In this document: piece after piece, positions 21,945 to 35,700 of the stretch
Position numbering within the stretch: position 1 is the stretch's first letter
How the letters are laid out: every line of letters begins with the position of its first letter
NCBI GenBank assembly: GCA_036571765.1
Contig: BROE01000005.1
Span: forward strand, 4,803,451 to 4,867,450
DNA from: Plecoglossus altivelis
Lineage: Eukaryota > Chordata > Actinopteri > Osmeriformes > Plecoglossidae
DNA length: 64,000 nucleotides
Direction: 5' to 3'
Translations under genes and position numbers: made by a program
The notes under the pieces: generated by a model
Seen by the model: only the letters and a program-made list of their open reading frames with translations
Told to the model about the DNA's origin: nothing
The model's database searches: none

Positions 21945-23156
21945 TTTCGTGTTTCACGACCATTAGCTAGGTGTGCAAACGAGATGGTAAGCAAAGTTGT
22001 AGAGATAAAAGACTAAAACAGGAAAAAAAAAATCGTTAGCTAAATAGATGCATTAGCGTGTTTGGCTGATTAGCAGTAGATCTGTTACAGGCAAAGGTTT
22101 ACAAGTTAGCTAAACTACTAGAGCTAGAAGCTAACGTATCTTATCGGGCAGAGCAAGCTACTGACTACTAATTACATTAAAAGTCTATGTAAAATCTACC
22201 AGCTGTATAAATCAAACTCAAGCAAGGAGGATACAGTCCGATACGACGCTACGCTGCGTAGACATGATCAGTACCAGCTTGGCAAGTTATCCAGAACCGA
22301 GCCGTATACAGTAGCTACTAAGGAAGAAATGTTTGCAGACACTCTCTAACGTGCAGAGACTATTTTATTTAAGCCTCTATGAAAATGTGCCCCATTATGA
22401 AACATTAGTAGACAGTTAGAATCGGCGCATATTTAGAAAATAAACTGAACCTTCCAGTCCAAAAACGTAGTCTTCCGAAGTATTAGAACAACTTGACCCG
22501 TTCGTCTTCTTCGACCCGACCTTGTTTTAAATTTCGGCGCAACTGAAGCTGCATAGCGGTGATTGGTGATTGTACCGGAAGTAGACTTTTCGTGAGCCAA
22601 TACACAGTCACTGTAGTTCTTGGATGAAGTTGTCCTTACTATGTACATTATATATTTGCCGTTGAACTTAAATGAACCAACTTATTGTACATATAAACAT
22701 TGCATGACAAATTTTCAGATATTTAACAGGTTTATTTTTGCGTAAAACCTTCAATTAAGTACATTTAAATTAAACAAAGAACTACATCTCCCATCCCCGT
22801 CACCTTGGAAACCGATTTTGTTGAAGTGTGAAGTTCCAAAACAGTATTAGCTCACTATGTAAACAAAGCTATCCTCCACGTTTACCTGGTTAAATTCTTA
22901 TTTTAAAAAATTGCACTGTGTATACCATAGTTACATTAATCAGCTTTATCTCAAAAGGATGCTGTTTGTTGAATCTTTCTTTAACCAGCAGCAGGGTAAC
23001 GGAAAATTTCAAGTTGTTGTGAATAATATCTATATATACATATATACATCTAATGATCCGCTAATGTTAATATATTTATGTAGAATAGAATATCTCTATA
23101 AGTTTTAAGTCTATACCTGTACTATAAGACTTGTTTTACTTTCAAAAGGCTGAAAA
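21945..23156. other. Head-to-head intergenic region numa1 / lrrc51
   Basis: About 1.2 kb separates the numa1 ATG (minus) from the lrrc51 ATG (plus), so regulatory sequence is probably shared or adjacent. The segment is AT-rich, with no obvious CpG-rich core, and no coding exons were recognised. Confidence 0.5.
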
Positions 23157-24473
23157 ATGTATGGAGCTCCGGTGGATTTTTCATTCAAAAGCCTTAGTTC
23201 AGTGGCAGGTAAATATTTAACTATGTGACTGTTCCAACAACAGTTTGTTGCTAATCACTTTCACCTCTTTCCTCACTCTGGATCTTCCTGTCTCTCAACG
23301 TTTACTTTCTCTCGCTGTTTCAATAAGATGCACTGAACGAGGATCCCAATCAAGGACTGCGGCCAGTGAGAAAAAACTCCGAAGATAAATTCTGCAGCCG
23401 TTCGCTACGTCTCAACAACAATTTCCTCTCCGATCTGAGTGGCCTTTGTGAAACTGTCAAACATTACTTCTCTGAACCAGCTTTGCTGTCGTGGCTGGAC
23501 CTCTCCTTCAACGAAATATCACACATAGACACAGTGAGTCTCTGTCAGTCACGGTGTAGTAGTCCATATCATATTGAGTTGCTACCAACCGTCAAAACCC
23601 GTCAACTTTATGCTTAGTGTGTGTGTGTGTGTGTGTGTTATTTTAAAGGTTTAAATTCGTAAACTATCAAATGAAACTGCCTCTCAGGTTCTCTGTGAGC
23701 TGCCACAGCTGCGGGTCTTGTATCTCCATGGCAACAGCATCTGTAACCTTTCGGAGGTGGCTAAACTAGGAGCCCTGCCCTTCCTGCACACGCTCACCAT
23801 GCATGGGAACGCTGTAGAAAACGAGAAAGGCTACAGGTACCTTACACACAAGCGCGCCCCGCACCTGGCGTGAATGGAACCGTATTAATGGCCTAGCGAT
23901 GCTTAATCTTTTCTATCTTTAAGATCTATTAACATCTATTTATACGTGATAACCCAAGAGATTTATCGTGTCGGGTTGGAGTGAACTGGACCCTGTCAGA
24001 GACCTATTGCTCATCATGCCCTCAGCCTCAAAGGACTTTGAGAGCACACCATCTGAGAGGTGTATGTGTGTGCTATGTGTAACTGGTGCTGAGCTAGCTT
24101 GCAGCTGTTTAGATTTCAGACAGGTGGTTCAAGGGAGCAGAGATCAGGGTCCAGTTACAGTGTTGCTGTCTGCCTGGCAACACCATTCACTCATTTACAG
24201 TACCCAGGCTCTGTCTTAAATGAAAGTATGGTTTAACACTTATGCATACTACTTAAGGTTTAAAGGCATCCGCTAACACATGCATGACTGTTGTACATTC
24301 GAGGCATGCCATAACACTGTGTTGTGTTTTTGTCTGCTAGGAGGTATGTGGTTGCAGTTCTGCCTCAACTGAAAAAGTTGGACTTCAGTGCTATAACACG
24401 CCAGGAGAGAACCCTGGCTCAAGTCTGGCAGCGCCCTGGCAACCGCGGCAAAAGCAGTAGGAAGGGAACCTGA
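23157..24473 (+). CDS. lrrc51: Leucine-rich repeat-containing protein 51
   Basis: Four exons (23157-23208, 23328-23533, 23688-23836 and 24341-24473) join in frame to 179 residues, close to the mammalian LRRC51 length. The protein starts MYGAPVDFSFKSL. It contains consecutive LRRs visible as SLRLNNNFLSDLSGL, LSWLDLSFNEIS, LRVLYLHGNSICNL and LHTLTMHGNAVE, then a terminal LRR cap-like end (LPQLKKLDFSAITRQER) and a basic tail. In mammals LRRC51 is the non-enzymatic half of the LRTOMT locus, and no methyltransferase domain follows here. Its position next to numa1 and lamtor1 matches human 11q13. Its molecular role is poorly known. A poly(A) signal AATAAA lies at 24551-24556. Confidence 0.93.
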
Positions 24474-24550
24474 CCCGCGTCCATGGAAAGGCTGCAAGAG
24501 AATTTGTGCAAGAAGTTTTTTGATGACAAACTCAAGATGATAAGCTTTTA

Positions 24551-24556
24551 AATAAA
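24551..24556 (+). terminator. lrrc51: lrrc51 poly(A) signal
   Basis: Canonical AATAAA 78 nt after the lrrc51 stop codon. Confidence 0.75.
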
Positions 24557-24573
24557 GTATCATGTCAATTTTG

Positions 24574-25529
24574 TTTCAGCGAATGATACTTTCCCCTTAA
24601 TGTGTCGAAGCTAGTTGATGTATGCAGCTTGTGTTTGATAGCATAACTGCAGGCAACCAGAACTACTACTTCCAATTCAGTCTCATCTCAAATTCAGGAT
24701 GACGCAAACCAAAAACATATTGTTGAAAGTCTTTAATGCATTAATCAATAAATTGGGAAAATGGATTAACACATGTTGAAACTTTTTGGTACTAGCCTAA
24801 AAATGTACAACATAATCCAGGTAGTAGTATACAGTTGAAGTAACAGAACAAACAAACAAACAAAAAAAAATACTATGAGCACACAGCAAAAAGCCTGAAT
24901 TAATAGTAAAAAAAAGAAAAAAAAAGAAATCACAGCCGGATCATCCCTTTAAAGACCTCAAAGAGGCAAGTCTCTGTCCACTCAGCACGTGCCTTCCCCA
25001 CAAAGAGGATAAATACACTTAAAACAGAAATAAATAATCACAAGAGCTCCTTTACCCCCGCGCAGGGATAATAACCATATTAATGTTGATCTCTCAAACT
25101 GCTGTTATGGCTGTTAGTTACTGCTTCCACACCAACAAATAAAAGAGTACTTATTACAATCTGTAGATTTTTCTTATTTATTAAAAGTCTTCCACCTTCG
25201 TGTTTGAGGTGTTTTTATGACTGGAAAAACGCTTTGATTGGCTACTTGCATAACCCCAATGATGCCTCAGCCTATCCTCACCCACCAACTCTCAACTAAG
25301 AGGAGCTTCATACAATCTATTTCCTGCTTCTGAGGGAATCAAAACAATTATGTACAAAGGCATTGACATACATTTAGATTTACAAGCTCCTCGTCCATTG
25401 CCTGCCTCCCCTTCCTTAAATGAATCTGTTACAGATACCAATTGAAGAACCGCCAGCTAGTGAATTTATTTACGCTATCAAAACTCCAGTAAACTCAGGC
25501 ATTTAACCAAATGGGTCCCCCCACCCCAC

Positions 25530-25580
<51 letters not shown>

Positions 25581-25976
25581 AACGGAACTGCGATCTTTAC
25601 ATGTGTGTCCGTTCTGGTTGAAGTCGGATCATGTATGCTTGGTCTGGATGCAAATCATTACGGAGGGCCCTCTAGAGAACAGAGTTCACAACAGACCATA
25701 AAAGCCATCCTGCAAACCCATTAGCTAATGTCTGGCAGCTCATTATAATTCTCTAAACAAAAACACACAACTTTAAAAAAAAAAATGTAAGTGTCGTTTT
25801 TTTTTGTTTCTTTTTTTAAACTATGATTGGAAAAAAGTAAAATATCTGGACAAGTTTTAAACGTGAAAACAAATTGTGTTGGTGTTGGTAGTGGTGGGGG
25901 GGGGGGGGTGTTATTTTTCAGTGAAGGATTAATGGTTCTCATCTCTCATGACACGGCGACCGCAGTCTTGGTTCAG

Positions 25977-26011
<35 letters not shown>

Positions 26012-26185
26012 AGGTATCTTTTGAGACTTGACCGTTTTCGTTTGCGTCCTGAGCTGCAGCCATTAGTAACATTACCAAGTAGCACATGGGGTTGAGCTGT
26101 ATGTATGCACGACGGACCAGGGGATGCGAAGAGGCGACAAAGCGAGAGTGGAAGAGGGGCGCTATGTCAAGGCCATGTCACTGAT
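24574..26185 (-). other. lamtor1: Convergent spacer and probable lamtor1 3' UTR
   Basis: The lrrc51 and lamtor1 transcripts converge here. On the minus strand, possible AATAAA signals lie near 25176 and 25464. The stretch also holds a CA repeat (25531-25579), a poly-G run (25898-25909) and a GT repeat (25979-26009). No coding exon was found. Confidence 0.45.
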
Positions 26186-27778
26186 TCAGGGGATGGCAAA
26201 CTGGACCACAAGATCTTCTTTTGCGTCAACCTTGACTTGAGAGATTGCGCTGAAAGCGTACGCCGCAATCTTGGACACCTGCCAAAACAAAAATCGACGT
26301 AACGTCGAGATTAGCCACTAGCGTGTGAAGTCCATGCCGGTACATACACCACACACTTGTTAACGGGCAGAGCGAGCGATTAAATTGATGGCGAGCGTCT
26401 TTCACCTGTTCCACATCTGAGTATGGTACCAGGTCACTAGCGAGCACTTGGTGGGGCTGGCTGGTGAGAGACGGGAGGAGCTGGGGCTTCTTCTGAGAGA
26501 GACTGCTGTTGAACACAGCCAGCTTCGTGCTGAAAACAAACAAGCACAAAGAATACGGTGAACCCGGACTAGACGGTCACAAAGCAAACATCTCATGCTG
26601 TATATACCTGCGACTGAACCACAGTCTAACCCACCTGTACTGTCTGGCTTTGTCCATATATTCGTGTTGCTCCATGCCTTGGGAGTCTGCAGCCGACACG
26701 TCAATGATGTTTCTGAAAGGACCAGGGCAGAAGACGGTTAGCGCAGTCGAGTCGGTGCATTGCTGCTTGGCGTTAGCATCTTACGTAGATCTTACAGAGC
26801 TGTCTTGTGGAGGATGGATGTCAGGAGCGCCTGCTCGTCCGTGCGCGCCGACGGCACGCTGGCCGGGCTCCATTCCGTGCCATTGAGGGGCTTGCTGTCG
26901 GGGTTCGGGTGTGGAATCAACGGCTTGCGCTCATCCGGATCCTGAGGAACAGGATATACCGATATCGACCAACTATGACCACAGATATGCCTAGACACAA
27001 CATCACAAGTTCCTCCTATATCTTTGTTCATGATCAGAAGGTGTAGCTATCAATCAATGCGGGCTACACTGTGTAGCATAGGTGCTAATAGCAAGGTAAT
27101 AAACCTGATTATGTATGTACGGTGCATTTCACCAGGAACAAACAAACCGAAACTAATTTCAGACCACATAACTCGTCACTCGAGACCAACACAAGCGTTC
27201 TTCAACAAGACAACCAAGTTCCCTGGCCTGCAAGGTCTTAACCACCCTTCTCTCAACAGTAGGAAAAGTTGTTGATCATATGACAACAGCTGTAAAGTTG
27301 ATTGGTCAGAACTGTCGTCAAAGTGAACATGTGACTATGCCAATTTAAAACGCAGCGTCTTGCTGTTGTAAGCTACTCAGCTGGCTTATCACCAATTGAT
27401 TACGTTGGGTAAGCGACGCTACGTGTATCTTGGTCAATTAAATCTAATGCAGTGCACTAGGGGCCGTGGCCCCGACACACAGACAGCTAGATATCAAATA
27501 AATGTGTGTGTGGCTAGGAGGATGCTTGGCTAAGTAAGGTATCTTAGCACTTGCTGGGTGACAAATTTCGCTAGCTTCATACTCAACAGCCAAAACCACC
27601 AGAACCGATTGTGTCACTGCCTACAAAGGTACTTGATCGATAGCTGAATATGGAGCACTTGGGTATCTTCAATATCGACACGAACACGATTAACGAATAC
27701 ATAATTTTTATAGCTACTCGGCTAGCGGCTACTTACCTGCTCTGTGGTCTCGTTCTCGCTGCTGTAACAGCAACCCAT
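26186..27778 (-). CDS. lamtor1: LAMTOR1 (p18), lysosomal Ragulator anchor
   Basis: LAMTOR1 anchors the Ragulator complex to late endosomes/lysosomes, where it recruits Rag GTPases and mTORC1. Five minus-strand exons (27737-27778, 26796-26941, 26635-26712, 26406-26529 and 26186-26278) sum to 160 residues, essentially the human length. The N-terminus MGCCYSSENETTEQ shows the N-myristoylated Gly2 and palmitoylated Cys3/Cys4 anchor. The body includes DPDERKPLIPHP, LNGTEWSP, ALLTSILHKTALNIIDV and YMDKARQYSTKL, and it ends DLVVQFAIP. The exon-2 donor splits a Leu codon (CT/A), which fixes the phase. The gene is intact and highly conserved. Confidence 0.96.
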
Positions 27779-28436
27779 GTCGTCCTCAGGGCGTTCGGCG
27801 TTCTGCCAAACTATGCGACCCCTATCTCCAGCTTTTCTTCGCAATAAACGGTCTAAAAGAGAAACCGACCACTTATCGGCCCTTGTGGATGAAAATCCAA
27901 CTTGTTTCCTTGGTTTGGTATCTTCTGGTAGCTTGATTGCTACTGTCAGTTACTCCTTGTAGAACTATCACATGACGGGCACACTGGGGCTGAGCAATAA
28001 CACAAGTTGACTTCCGGCGTCAGTGACTCCAGAACGGAACTGCACGTAGTCTAAACACGTGACCTGGAAACAGTCATCAGCAGGCTTGAAGTTGAAGTTG
28101 GTCCTGCTACTCAATCTCTTTTTATATCGTATATCAGTTTGTAAAAAAAAAATGAAATAAAGTCAGTTTATGGAAAAGGTGAACGAATAAAAATGTAACT
28201 GCTTTGAAGTAGCAAAGCACAAACAATCTGACCGACTAGGGTATGTTGTGAAATTCTTGTTCGTGAAGTAGTCTACGAGCGTTGTCAAAATACGGATGTA
28301 GGCTACCTTTCTACAGTTTCCTCTCCTAAACGATAATCTATATTACAGTAATTACATAGTATGTATGAATTAAAATGGGCCGTAAATCACTTAGCTTTCA
28401 ATAGCCAACCTCTACACACAAAACAGAAACATAATG

Positions 28437-28474
28437 TATTATATATATTGTATATATATACAATATATATAATA
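28437..28474. repeat. Perfect 38-bp AT-rich palindrome
   Basis: Both halves (19 nt each) are exact reverse complements around the 28455/28456 axis, with internal TTG/CAA steps, so it is more than a simple (AT)n. It is followed by more (AT)n up to about 28510. Confidence 0.9.
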
Positions 28475-29254
28475 TATATATATATATAGTATTAATATAA
28501 TATATTATAATCTATATACACAAGTATCAATTTTATACCTAAACCCCTATTTATTCCCCGTCATGAAATGCAATTAATCATTTTTTTGTGCGTGATCTGA
28601 CATTCTTTTATTGTAACTCTACACGTCTGTTTATTTGTCCTAATTCATGTTCAGGCTGTGTCCTAATGTAAGTGTTTAGACATGGACTTCCTCTTTCAAT
28701 TCACCACATGTTTGCGCTGCGCAATATTATTGCACATATTGCTCAACAGTCACACCGTCACCCCCCTGCGTACTACTACATTGACACTACATCATCACAC
28801 TGCCCCCATAGTTACTGACAGTAGAGTGACGTTCGTAGATACTCTGCTGATGGTAGATATTTTCAAATGTAACTTTTTTTTTGTTATGTAGACTATTGTA
28901 ATTCCGAGTTGTAATTTAAATATACGATTGCTGAATGTAACAGAGGCTGCCATACTTCTCTATGTAGAAGAATGCAGCCGTGAAGTGTTTGGTTTGTGCA
29001 ATGCAGTTATTCTCTCTCCCCCCTGATTATTGCATATTGTAGACACTATTTAATCTGTGACATGTGTGCAAGATATGGAATCTTTTGAATCAGTGTTCCC
29101 TGTGTTCAGTTTGGTCATTTCTGAAAAGACGTTTCTACTTAACATGAAGTATGATACAAATATTCAGGTATAAGGGACTTTTTGAGATATCATACAACAC
29201 TGAGCCATTCGTGCCAAGTCATGTAAGCCATGCCAATCAAGTAACATCTAATAT

Positions 29255-29260
29255 GTGTGT

Positions 29261-29345
<85 letters not shown>

Positions 29346-29412
29346 CAGATGAGAGAGCGAGAGAGGAGAAGCAGAGAGAGAGAAAGAGAGAGAGAAAGAG
29401 AGAAAGAGAAAG
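29255..29412 (+). repeat. GT then GA microsatellite
   Basis: An uninterrupted (GT)n of about 75 bp passing into a GA-rich tract. Confidence 0.95.
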
Positions 29413-30643
29413 AATTCTATTTTCCATGGCTGTCACATCCTGTCCACAAGCATTCCTTTCTGATTAGCAGGTCAAGTTTCACAGTAATGTAATTCTAGTT
29501 TCTTTTTTATACAGCCAAGACAATTATCGATGACTGTGTGGAAATTGGTTAAGAACAATAGGATATATTTTCAATAGAATTGCCAGCATGCCAGCCATGT
29601 TTAACATATTTTCTCTGTTGCAGTGAACTGATTGAATTATATATAGACATATGGGTTAGCACCACCCCAAACCAACTCGACATAGTTCTGTTGAAACAAT
29701 ACTTAATACGTTAATTAGGGATGAAGTGATACTATGTGACGACTGTGGCTGCTTGACAGATACTTGTGCAGGCGCCAGTAAAAAAAACAAAACAACGTAA
29801 TTATCTTTTAATATAGCTGAATCTCGTATGAGTCGTCATTGACGTTGCATGATACTTCAATACCGAAAGAAAGAATCAGGCTATGTAGAAACACAGGGTG
29901 GCAGTAGCAGCTATGTGGACCTTTTGATCGCTGTTGGTCGTCAGTGGTGGACGGCATAATGTATCTCATGGATTTGCCGTTCTCAGTCGAATAGTTAGCA
30001 AAGCTTCGCAACGATCAGTGTGTTGCTGTCCGAAGGCCATTTCATGTCAAAGCTCACCTTGTAGATTGTTACTTCAGGAAGAAAGACCTCAGAAGACCTC
30101 TATTTATGCCTCTAACTAGACCGGTTGCTTGATTCCCACTATGAACCCCAGTCAACAAACCTGTTTGAAAATGAGCATCATTTGAAATATAGAACAGAAC
30201 ATAAGTAATGGTTATATTTTGGCATGAGAGGCGCTTGTTTATATAAGAGCGAATAATATCACCTTTTCTATCAGTCCTACACTATGAAGCCGCATCACTG
30301 TTAGTATGTCATTTTGTGATGCCATTGTCCTACTTTGATTCCTAAAAGTGTTTAAGAAGGATTTATGCGTTTTTGTTTACTGGCACATTGATGAAAAAAT
30401 AAATTAAATATACAGTATATTTTTTTTAAAGGAGCCCATGTGTGATGTTTTATAGTAAAAGGCTAATCCTTTTGTTCCAGAAAAAACAGGTCGCGCTCAA
30501 GTAGGACAAAATTAATCACGTTTACGACTCATCACCCGAAAATGTGAATCATTGGATCACGTGATTTATGCAGCTCTGATGCACGAATGGTAACAAACTA
30601 CAACCCCTCGTTGAAGGTTTGTTTGTGAACTACGGTATACGGA

Positions 30644-32697
30644 ATGGGCCAAACTCGTTCTGGCCTCTTACACTCTTCATCCACGCCGACCAAAGCGAAA
30701 TGGAAACCAAGCGAGACGGCCAAACAACTCCATATCCGTAGATTTACGAGTGAGAAGCCTAGGGGCGACCGGTTCAACAGGACTTCGGTAAAAAATAAGG
30801 TGTTGCCGTCCCTCGAGTGGAAGAACCAATCAACATCTCATGCCGCGGTGAGCATAGTCGGAGTTTCTGAAACACGACTTGAATCCGGACAAGAAAAGTT
30901 CATAAGAGGCCACTTAGAGGTTGAATACCACAAAACCCTGACCGAAGGTAGCCCAGCTGGAATACATCATGGACAGATAAGGAATCTTAACGTTGAGAAG
31001 GTGAACCGGGGAGCGGTAAACTCGTCAACCGATGCGTCGAGTTTGGATAGACCGGTCAGTGGACTCAACAGAACCGGCTTCGTGGCCAAGACGAAGGGCG
31101 ACCAAGGAACGACAGCAGGAGAGGATCATGCCTTGGATTCCTCAACAAGGACAATGGAAAACGAGACTATCGGAGACGGTTGTCAGGGTGGATTTAAGCC
31201 CGAGGTTGAGGAGTTGTCACGGGCTGTAGACTCTGCACAGTTGCGCACCTCTGGCGAAGCTGTCAGACTATCTATCGCAACGCTGAACTCAACCTTATCC
31301 GCAAAGAACGAGAACCATATAGACTGTACAGAAATGACCAAATCTAACTGTACTACTGTTTCGTGTCAGCCTAGAATCGACTGGTCGCCCAACCAAAATA
31401 ACTTTTTAGCTGATTCCGGCGATCATAAGGACACATCGACCACCAAAGTACATAGACCTGTGGGTAGCCAAAGTTTCCCTGGCACAATCCCGAAGCTTAT
31501 CATAACCAGTGACCCGAGTCCAAATGAGTATCAGGAAACGTTGGACCACCAGAACAGGGGGTCGTGCGTAGAATCTCATCTAGATGACGAGTCGCCCTGC
31601 TCGGACAGTGGCTGCGGAGGCTCTCCCGCACTGATGCGCTTTCCCCGAAAGCTTTCCAGCTCATCCTCAGCCGGCCTGTCATCCGCGTCATCATTTGACG
31701 AATCTGAAGATGACTACACCGGTAGCGACATCGAATCCAGCCTGTCCCCGGCCAGGTGCTACTCTCGTAGCCCGGACGAGGCCACAGGGGTGAGTACACA
31801 TCTCCGATTTACCGTGTGGAAAATGGCTATGGTAGACATGAGGTTAATTGAGTCACATGTTTTGTCGGCAGAATGGTTATAATTGTATGTTTCTAGCATA
31901 CTGACACAAATCAAAGGAAAGAACAACGCACGCCAAAAATGAGTAATACGTTTTCCTGATTCATGCAATAATTCCCCCCCTGTGAAATCCGTACAGTTTC
32001 TGTATAGTGGAGAGTTGAATGGATCAGCGTTAGCTTCAAGGCTTGGAATATTGAATTCAATACGAATGAATCAATGTTTCTGAGTGGTGAAACTGGAATG
32101 GAACTCTGATGATCTGCAAAGGGGTTCACCCCATTTTCAACCCACTGCTGTTACTACAGCCTTGTGGTATCTCTTTTCAAGGGGTTTGGTGGGTGTGGAA
32201 CTGGGAGCGAGGAGCAACTCACTCACTCTCTTGTTGGGGTTAATTGGGGTTGCCAGACTGTCACATTTGAAGTGGAGAAGGTGGTGGTGATACTGATCTC
32301 CATGTTGTGAATAACTGGTCGTCTCAGTTGTTCCTGTGGGATGTTCTGTCTCCGTTTTCAGGCACACCTCTTTGATGCTTTTTGATGACATGTGGCTGGA
32401 AAGGCTGGTCCTTAGAAAGCAGGATGTCTTTCCTGGAAATAAAGCTACATTGGCACATGCTGTCTTCCTGTGTGGCACAGACACACACCCATACACACAC
32501 CCATACACACACACACCCATACACACACAAACACGGGTATAAACAATTACGTGTGTAGATGCACAACACCGTGGGAGCCAGTGTTTTGAAATGATGACTC
32601 GGTCAGGAGCGCTCTCTCTCTCTCTCTCTCTGCCTCTCTCTGTCTCTCTCTGTCTCTCTCTCTCTCTCTCTCTCGCTCTCTCTCTCTCGCTCTCTCG

Positions 32698-32735
<38 letters not shown>

Positions 32736-35700
32736 CTCTCTCGCTCTCTGTGTGTGTCTCTCTGTGTCTCTGTCTCTCTCTGTGTCTCTTTGTCTCTGTC
32801 TGTCTCTCTCTCTCTCTGTGTCTCTGTCTTTCTTTCTCTCTCTGTCTCTCTCACCCTCTGTGTGTGTGTGTGTCTCTCTCTCACCCTCTCACATACTGTT
32901 TATCTCTAAATCATGCATCACCCAGATAGATATTTGGAAATAGTTTGTGAACTTGTCCAACCTGTTGGAATGTATAAGGCTACCTTGTATCAGGATTCCC
33001 GGCCAAAGACCAAGGCCCCTGTGCCAGTGGGTAAACACCCAGGACAGCTGCTGAAGGAACTGTTTCAATGGTCCCAGTCAGCGCTGCCAAACACGGTACC
33101 AAGAGGGCGTCTGTTGTTATTGACCAGCCTTAAGCTGTCTCCACTTCTAAGAGTGTAGCCAAACCAGTTGTTAAACTCCAGTTGCTTGCATTGCTCAGTG
33201 ACGCCAGCAAATGCTTGCTTAAGCATGTAAATTCAGAAGCAGAGGCGCACACATGCATACGCAAGCACACACACACACACACACACAATCGGATGCCATC
33301 GCTCCTTCACAGCTAAGCATGTGTGTCATGGAAAAATGGGCCGTCGGCAATTCAGTTGCTAGGTGACATCATTGCCTTATTTGGTCGTTCTTTCTTTTTC
33401 TGTTGTCTCACCAGTCTCTCTAGTCTTCTGCAGTTCAATGTTCTATATTTCTGGAATAACCTATTCACTTAACACAAATTTCCATTAAACTCATGTATTC
33501 TCTCCATCTCTGTGCTAGTCTCAGTGCTAGTTTCTGTGCTAGTCTCTGTGCTAGTCTCTGTGCTAGTCTCTGTGCTAGTCTCTGTGGTAGTCTCTGTGTC
33601 TTTTTAAGACTCAGTATTTCCCTTTTGTTAAGCTTTGCACTCATCCCTTCTTTTTTCCCCTCAAATACTTTGAAACACCTTGAAACATGTGGAACGGAGA
33701 GAGGAAAATAGAGATAAGTGGAGGATAAACACCCTTCCCACCCACACACACGGACACACACACACACAGAGACACACACATACACACACACACATACATG
33801 GACACACAGACACACACACACGGACACACACACACACATGGACACACACACACACACACACAGACACACACGTGCGTGCACGTACACGTGTGCACGCACG
33901 CACAGAGCTGTGGTTGAGGCGAGAGCTGCGTTGATCAAGCTGTGCAACAGCAAAGGGGAAGTGAGCCTGAGGTAAACAAGGTCTGGAAAGTAACACACCA
34001 GCAGACTAGAAAAAAACACCTTCAAGTTGTTACACAGACATGAGATGTTATGTGTTTTAACCTCCACTTCAGCTCTTAAAGAGAGCAGCCTTCAAGTGCG
34101 GCACTTTCATCTGATTGCGGTTCAGGGGGTCGTCAGGACGGGTTTCTCACTCTCTTTCTTTCTGTCTCTCGATGACACGCGGGGAAAGAGACTCATATTC
34201 AGTCCACACACAGACACGCAGACAGGTTGCAAACGTCTGAGCAATTTGGAACCCACTCCCCACCTGCCTCGAGGGTAGCAGGGTATTATAGTCATGTCTG
34301 TTGCTGGTGACTGTGATGAGAGACTGGCTCTGCATGGGGCTTTGGAGAGCACAGGCCAATCGGGGATTAGATAGAATGAGAGAGAGGAAAGCAGAGAGAG
34401 AGAGAGAGAGAGGAAGGGAGAGAGAGAGAGAGAATACCGTTAAAGAGCAGTCTAGGCAGATAGAAGGCGAGGAAGGGTGAGGGATTAGTAGAGGAAAGAT
34501 AGAGCTAAAGACCGCTTGAGACTGGGGGATAATAGAGTGAAAGGACTCGCAGTCAAAGAGGTGCAAGCTGGAGGAACACAACAAGCCAGAGACAGGATAT
34601 TTGATCGTTGGAAAGGGAGGTGTGACAGGATGTTGAAACAAGAGAGATTGCATGTTGGTGTGGAATAGAACAGGGGCGAGAGGGGAGGGAGGAGGTCAGA
34701 GTGATGGAGAGAGACAGCGAGAGAGATTAGTGTTACCTCATAGAAGGGGGAATGTTCACCCGACAATGTAAGCTGTTGTATAGTAGCCTACCTCAGTGCT
34801 TGCACAGACAGACAGTCTCACTGGGTGAAATCCACCACGGCAGATAAGCACAGACATAACGTGTGGCTAGCTTTCACGCTAACGCCATGCTAATCGTGGG
34901 ACAGACCAGGCCAGGCGCGACTAGACGCTAACAGATGCAACAGGGTGTCGCCTGGCGGTACCCCATGCTGACGGTGCAGGGCGCGTGCTGCTGGCTCCGC
35001 TCTCGTCTGCTCTCCGTATCCGTGTGCGCCTGCGTCAGTGCCGGCCTGCTCCTGCATTACTGCTCCGTCGTTCAGGTAAGACCAGGGAGTCGAGAGGAGA
35101 AGTGAGAAGTGAGAAGTGAGAGCGAGAAAGATCGCCGATGGAGATATTCCAGAGGAGAGACAGCAGAGAGAGACGGTCTGAGAGAGACAAGTTGCAGCTT
35201 GAATAGCCGGTCTAGCTGCCTACAGCAGACCCGCATGTTCTCAGGCATAGACATGTTCGGGGTATTCAGGTGTGGTGTTTTATGTGTTGTTGTTGAGACA
35301 TCACCCTTCCACCCTGACTATTTTGACTCAAGATTTCTGTAAGCTGAGAGGATTTATGATGCTGGTCTGCGCTGGATTAGGCAGAGTAGGCCTTCAGTGG
35401 CCTTTGACCTCAGAACGCAGGTCGTGTGTCACCTGCTTGTTGCTATAGGCAATATACCTTTATGTGTTTCCTGTCAATCAGAATGGATTGGGCAATGAAC
35501 ACAGTGTGCTGCTTCCTGGTTCTCGCTAATCCCTGCTATCTGACTGTCACCTTTTCAATCCTCTCAGTTGCTACAGCAGTCTGGTTTGAGGGACAAGGGA
35601 TCAGCTGGTGATTGGACAAAAGCCTGTCTGTGGTCGACATGGCCCCAGACAAGTGGTGCTGTCGTCATAGTAACGGGAGGGGTGGGGGTCGCAGTGGCAA

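Larger units (their letters stand above)
27779..30643. other. Head-to-head intergenic region lamtor1 / itpkc
   Basis: 2.9 kb between divergent start codons. It is AT-rich, with no convincing exon. It holds a perfect 38-bp AT palindrome (28437-28474), a GT then GA microsatellite (29255-29412) and an A-rich stretch near 28141. Confidence 0.5.
31790..34964 (+). other. itpkc: itpkc intron 1, first part
   Basis: No coding exon seen. Contents: CA repeats (32480-32535), a large CT tract (32609-32890), a 12-bp minisatellite (33510-33600), a CA tract (33740-33905), GA tracts (34380-34435) and AG-rich sequence up to the alternative first exon. Confidence 0.6.

Noticed and set aside
24273..24563. 96-codon minus-strand frame over the last lrrc51 exon
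   Set aside because: Antisense shadow of a confidently assigned exon.
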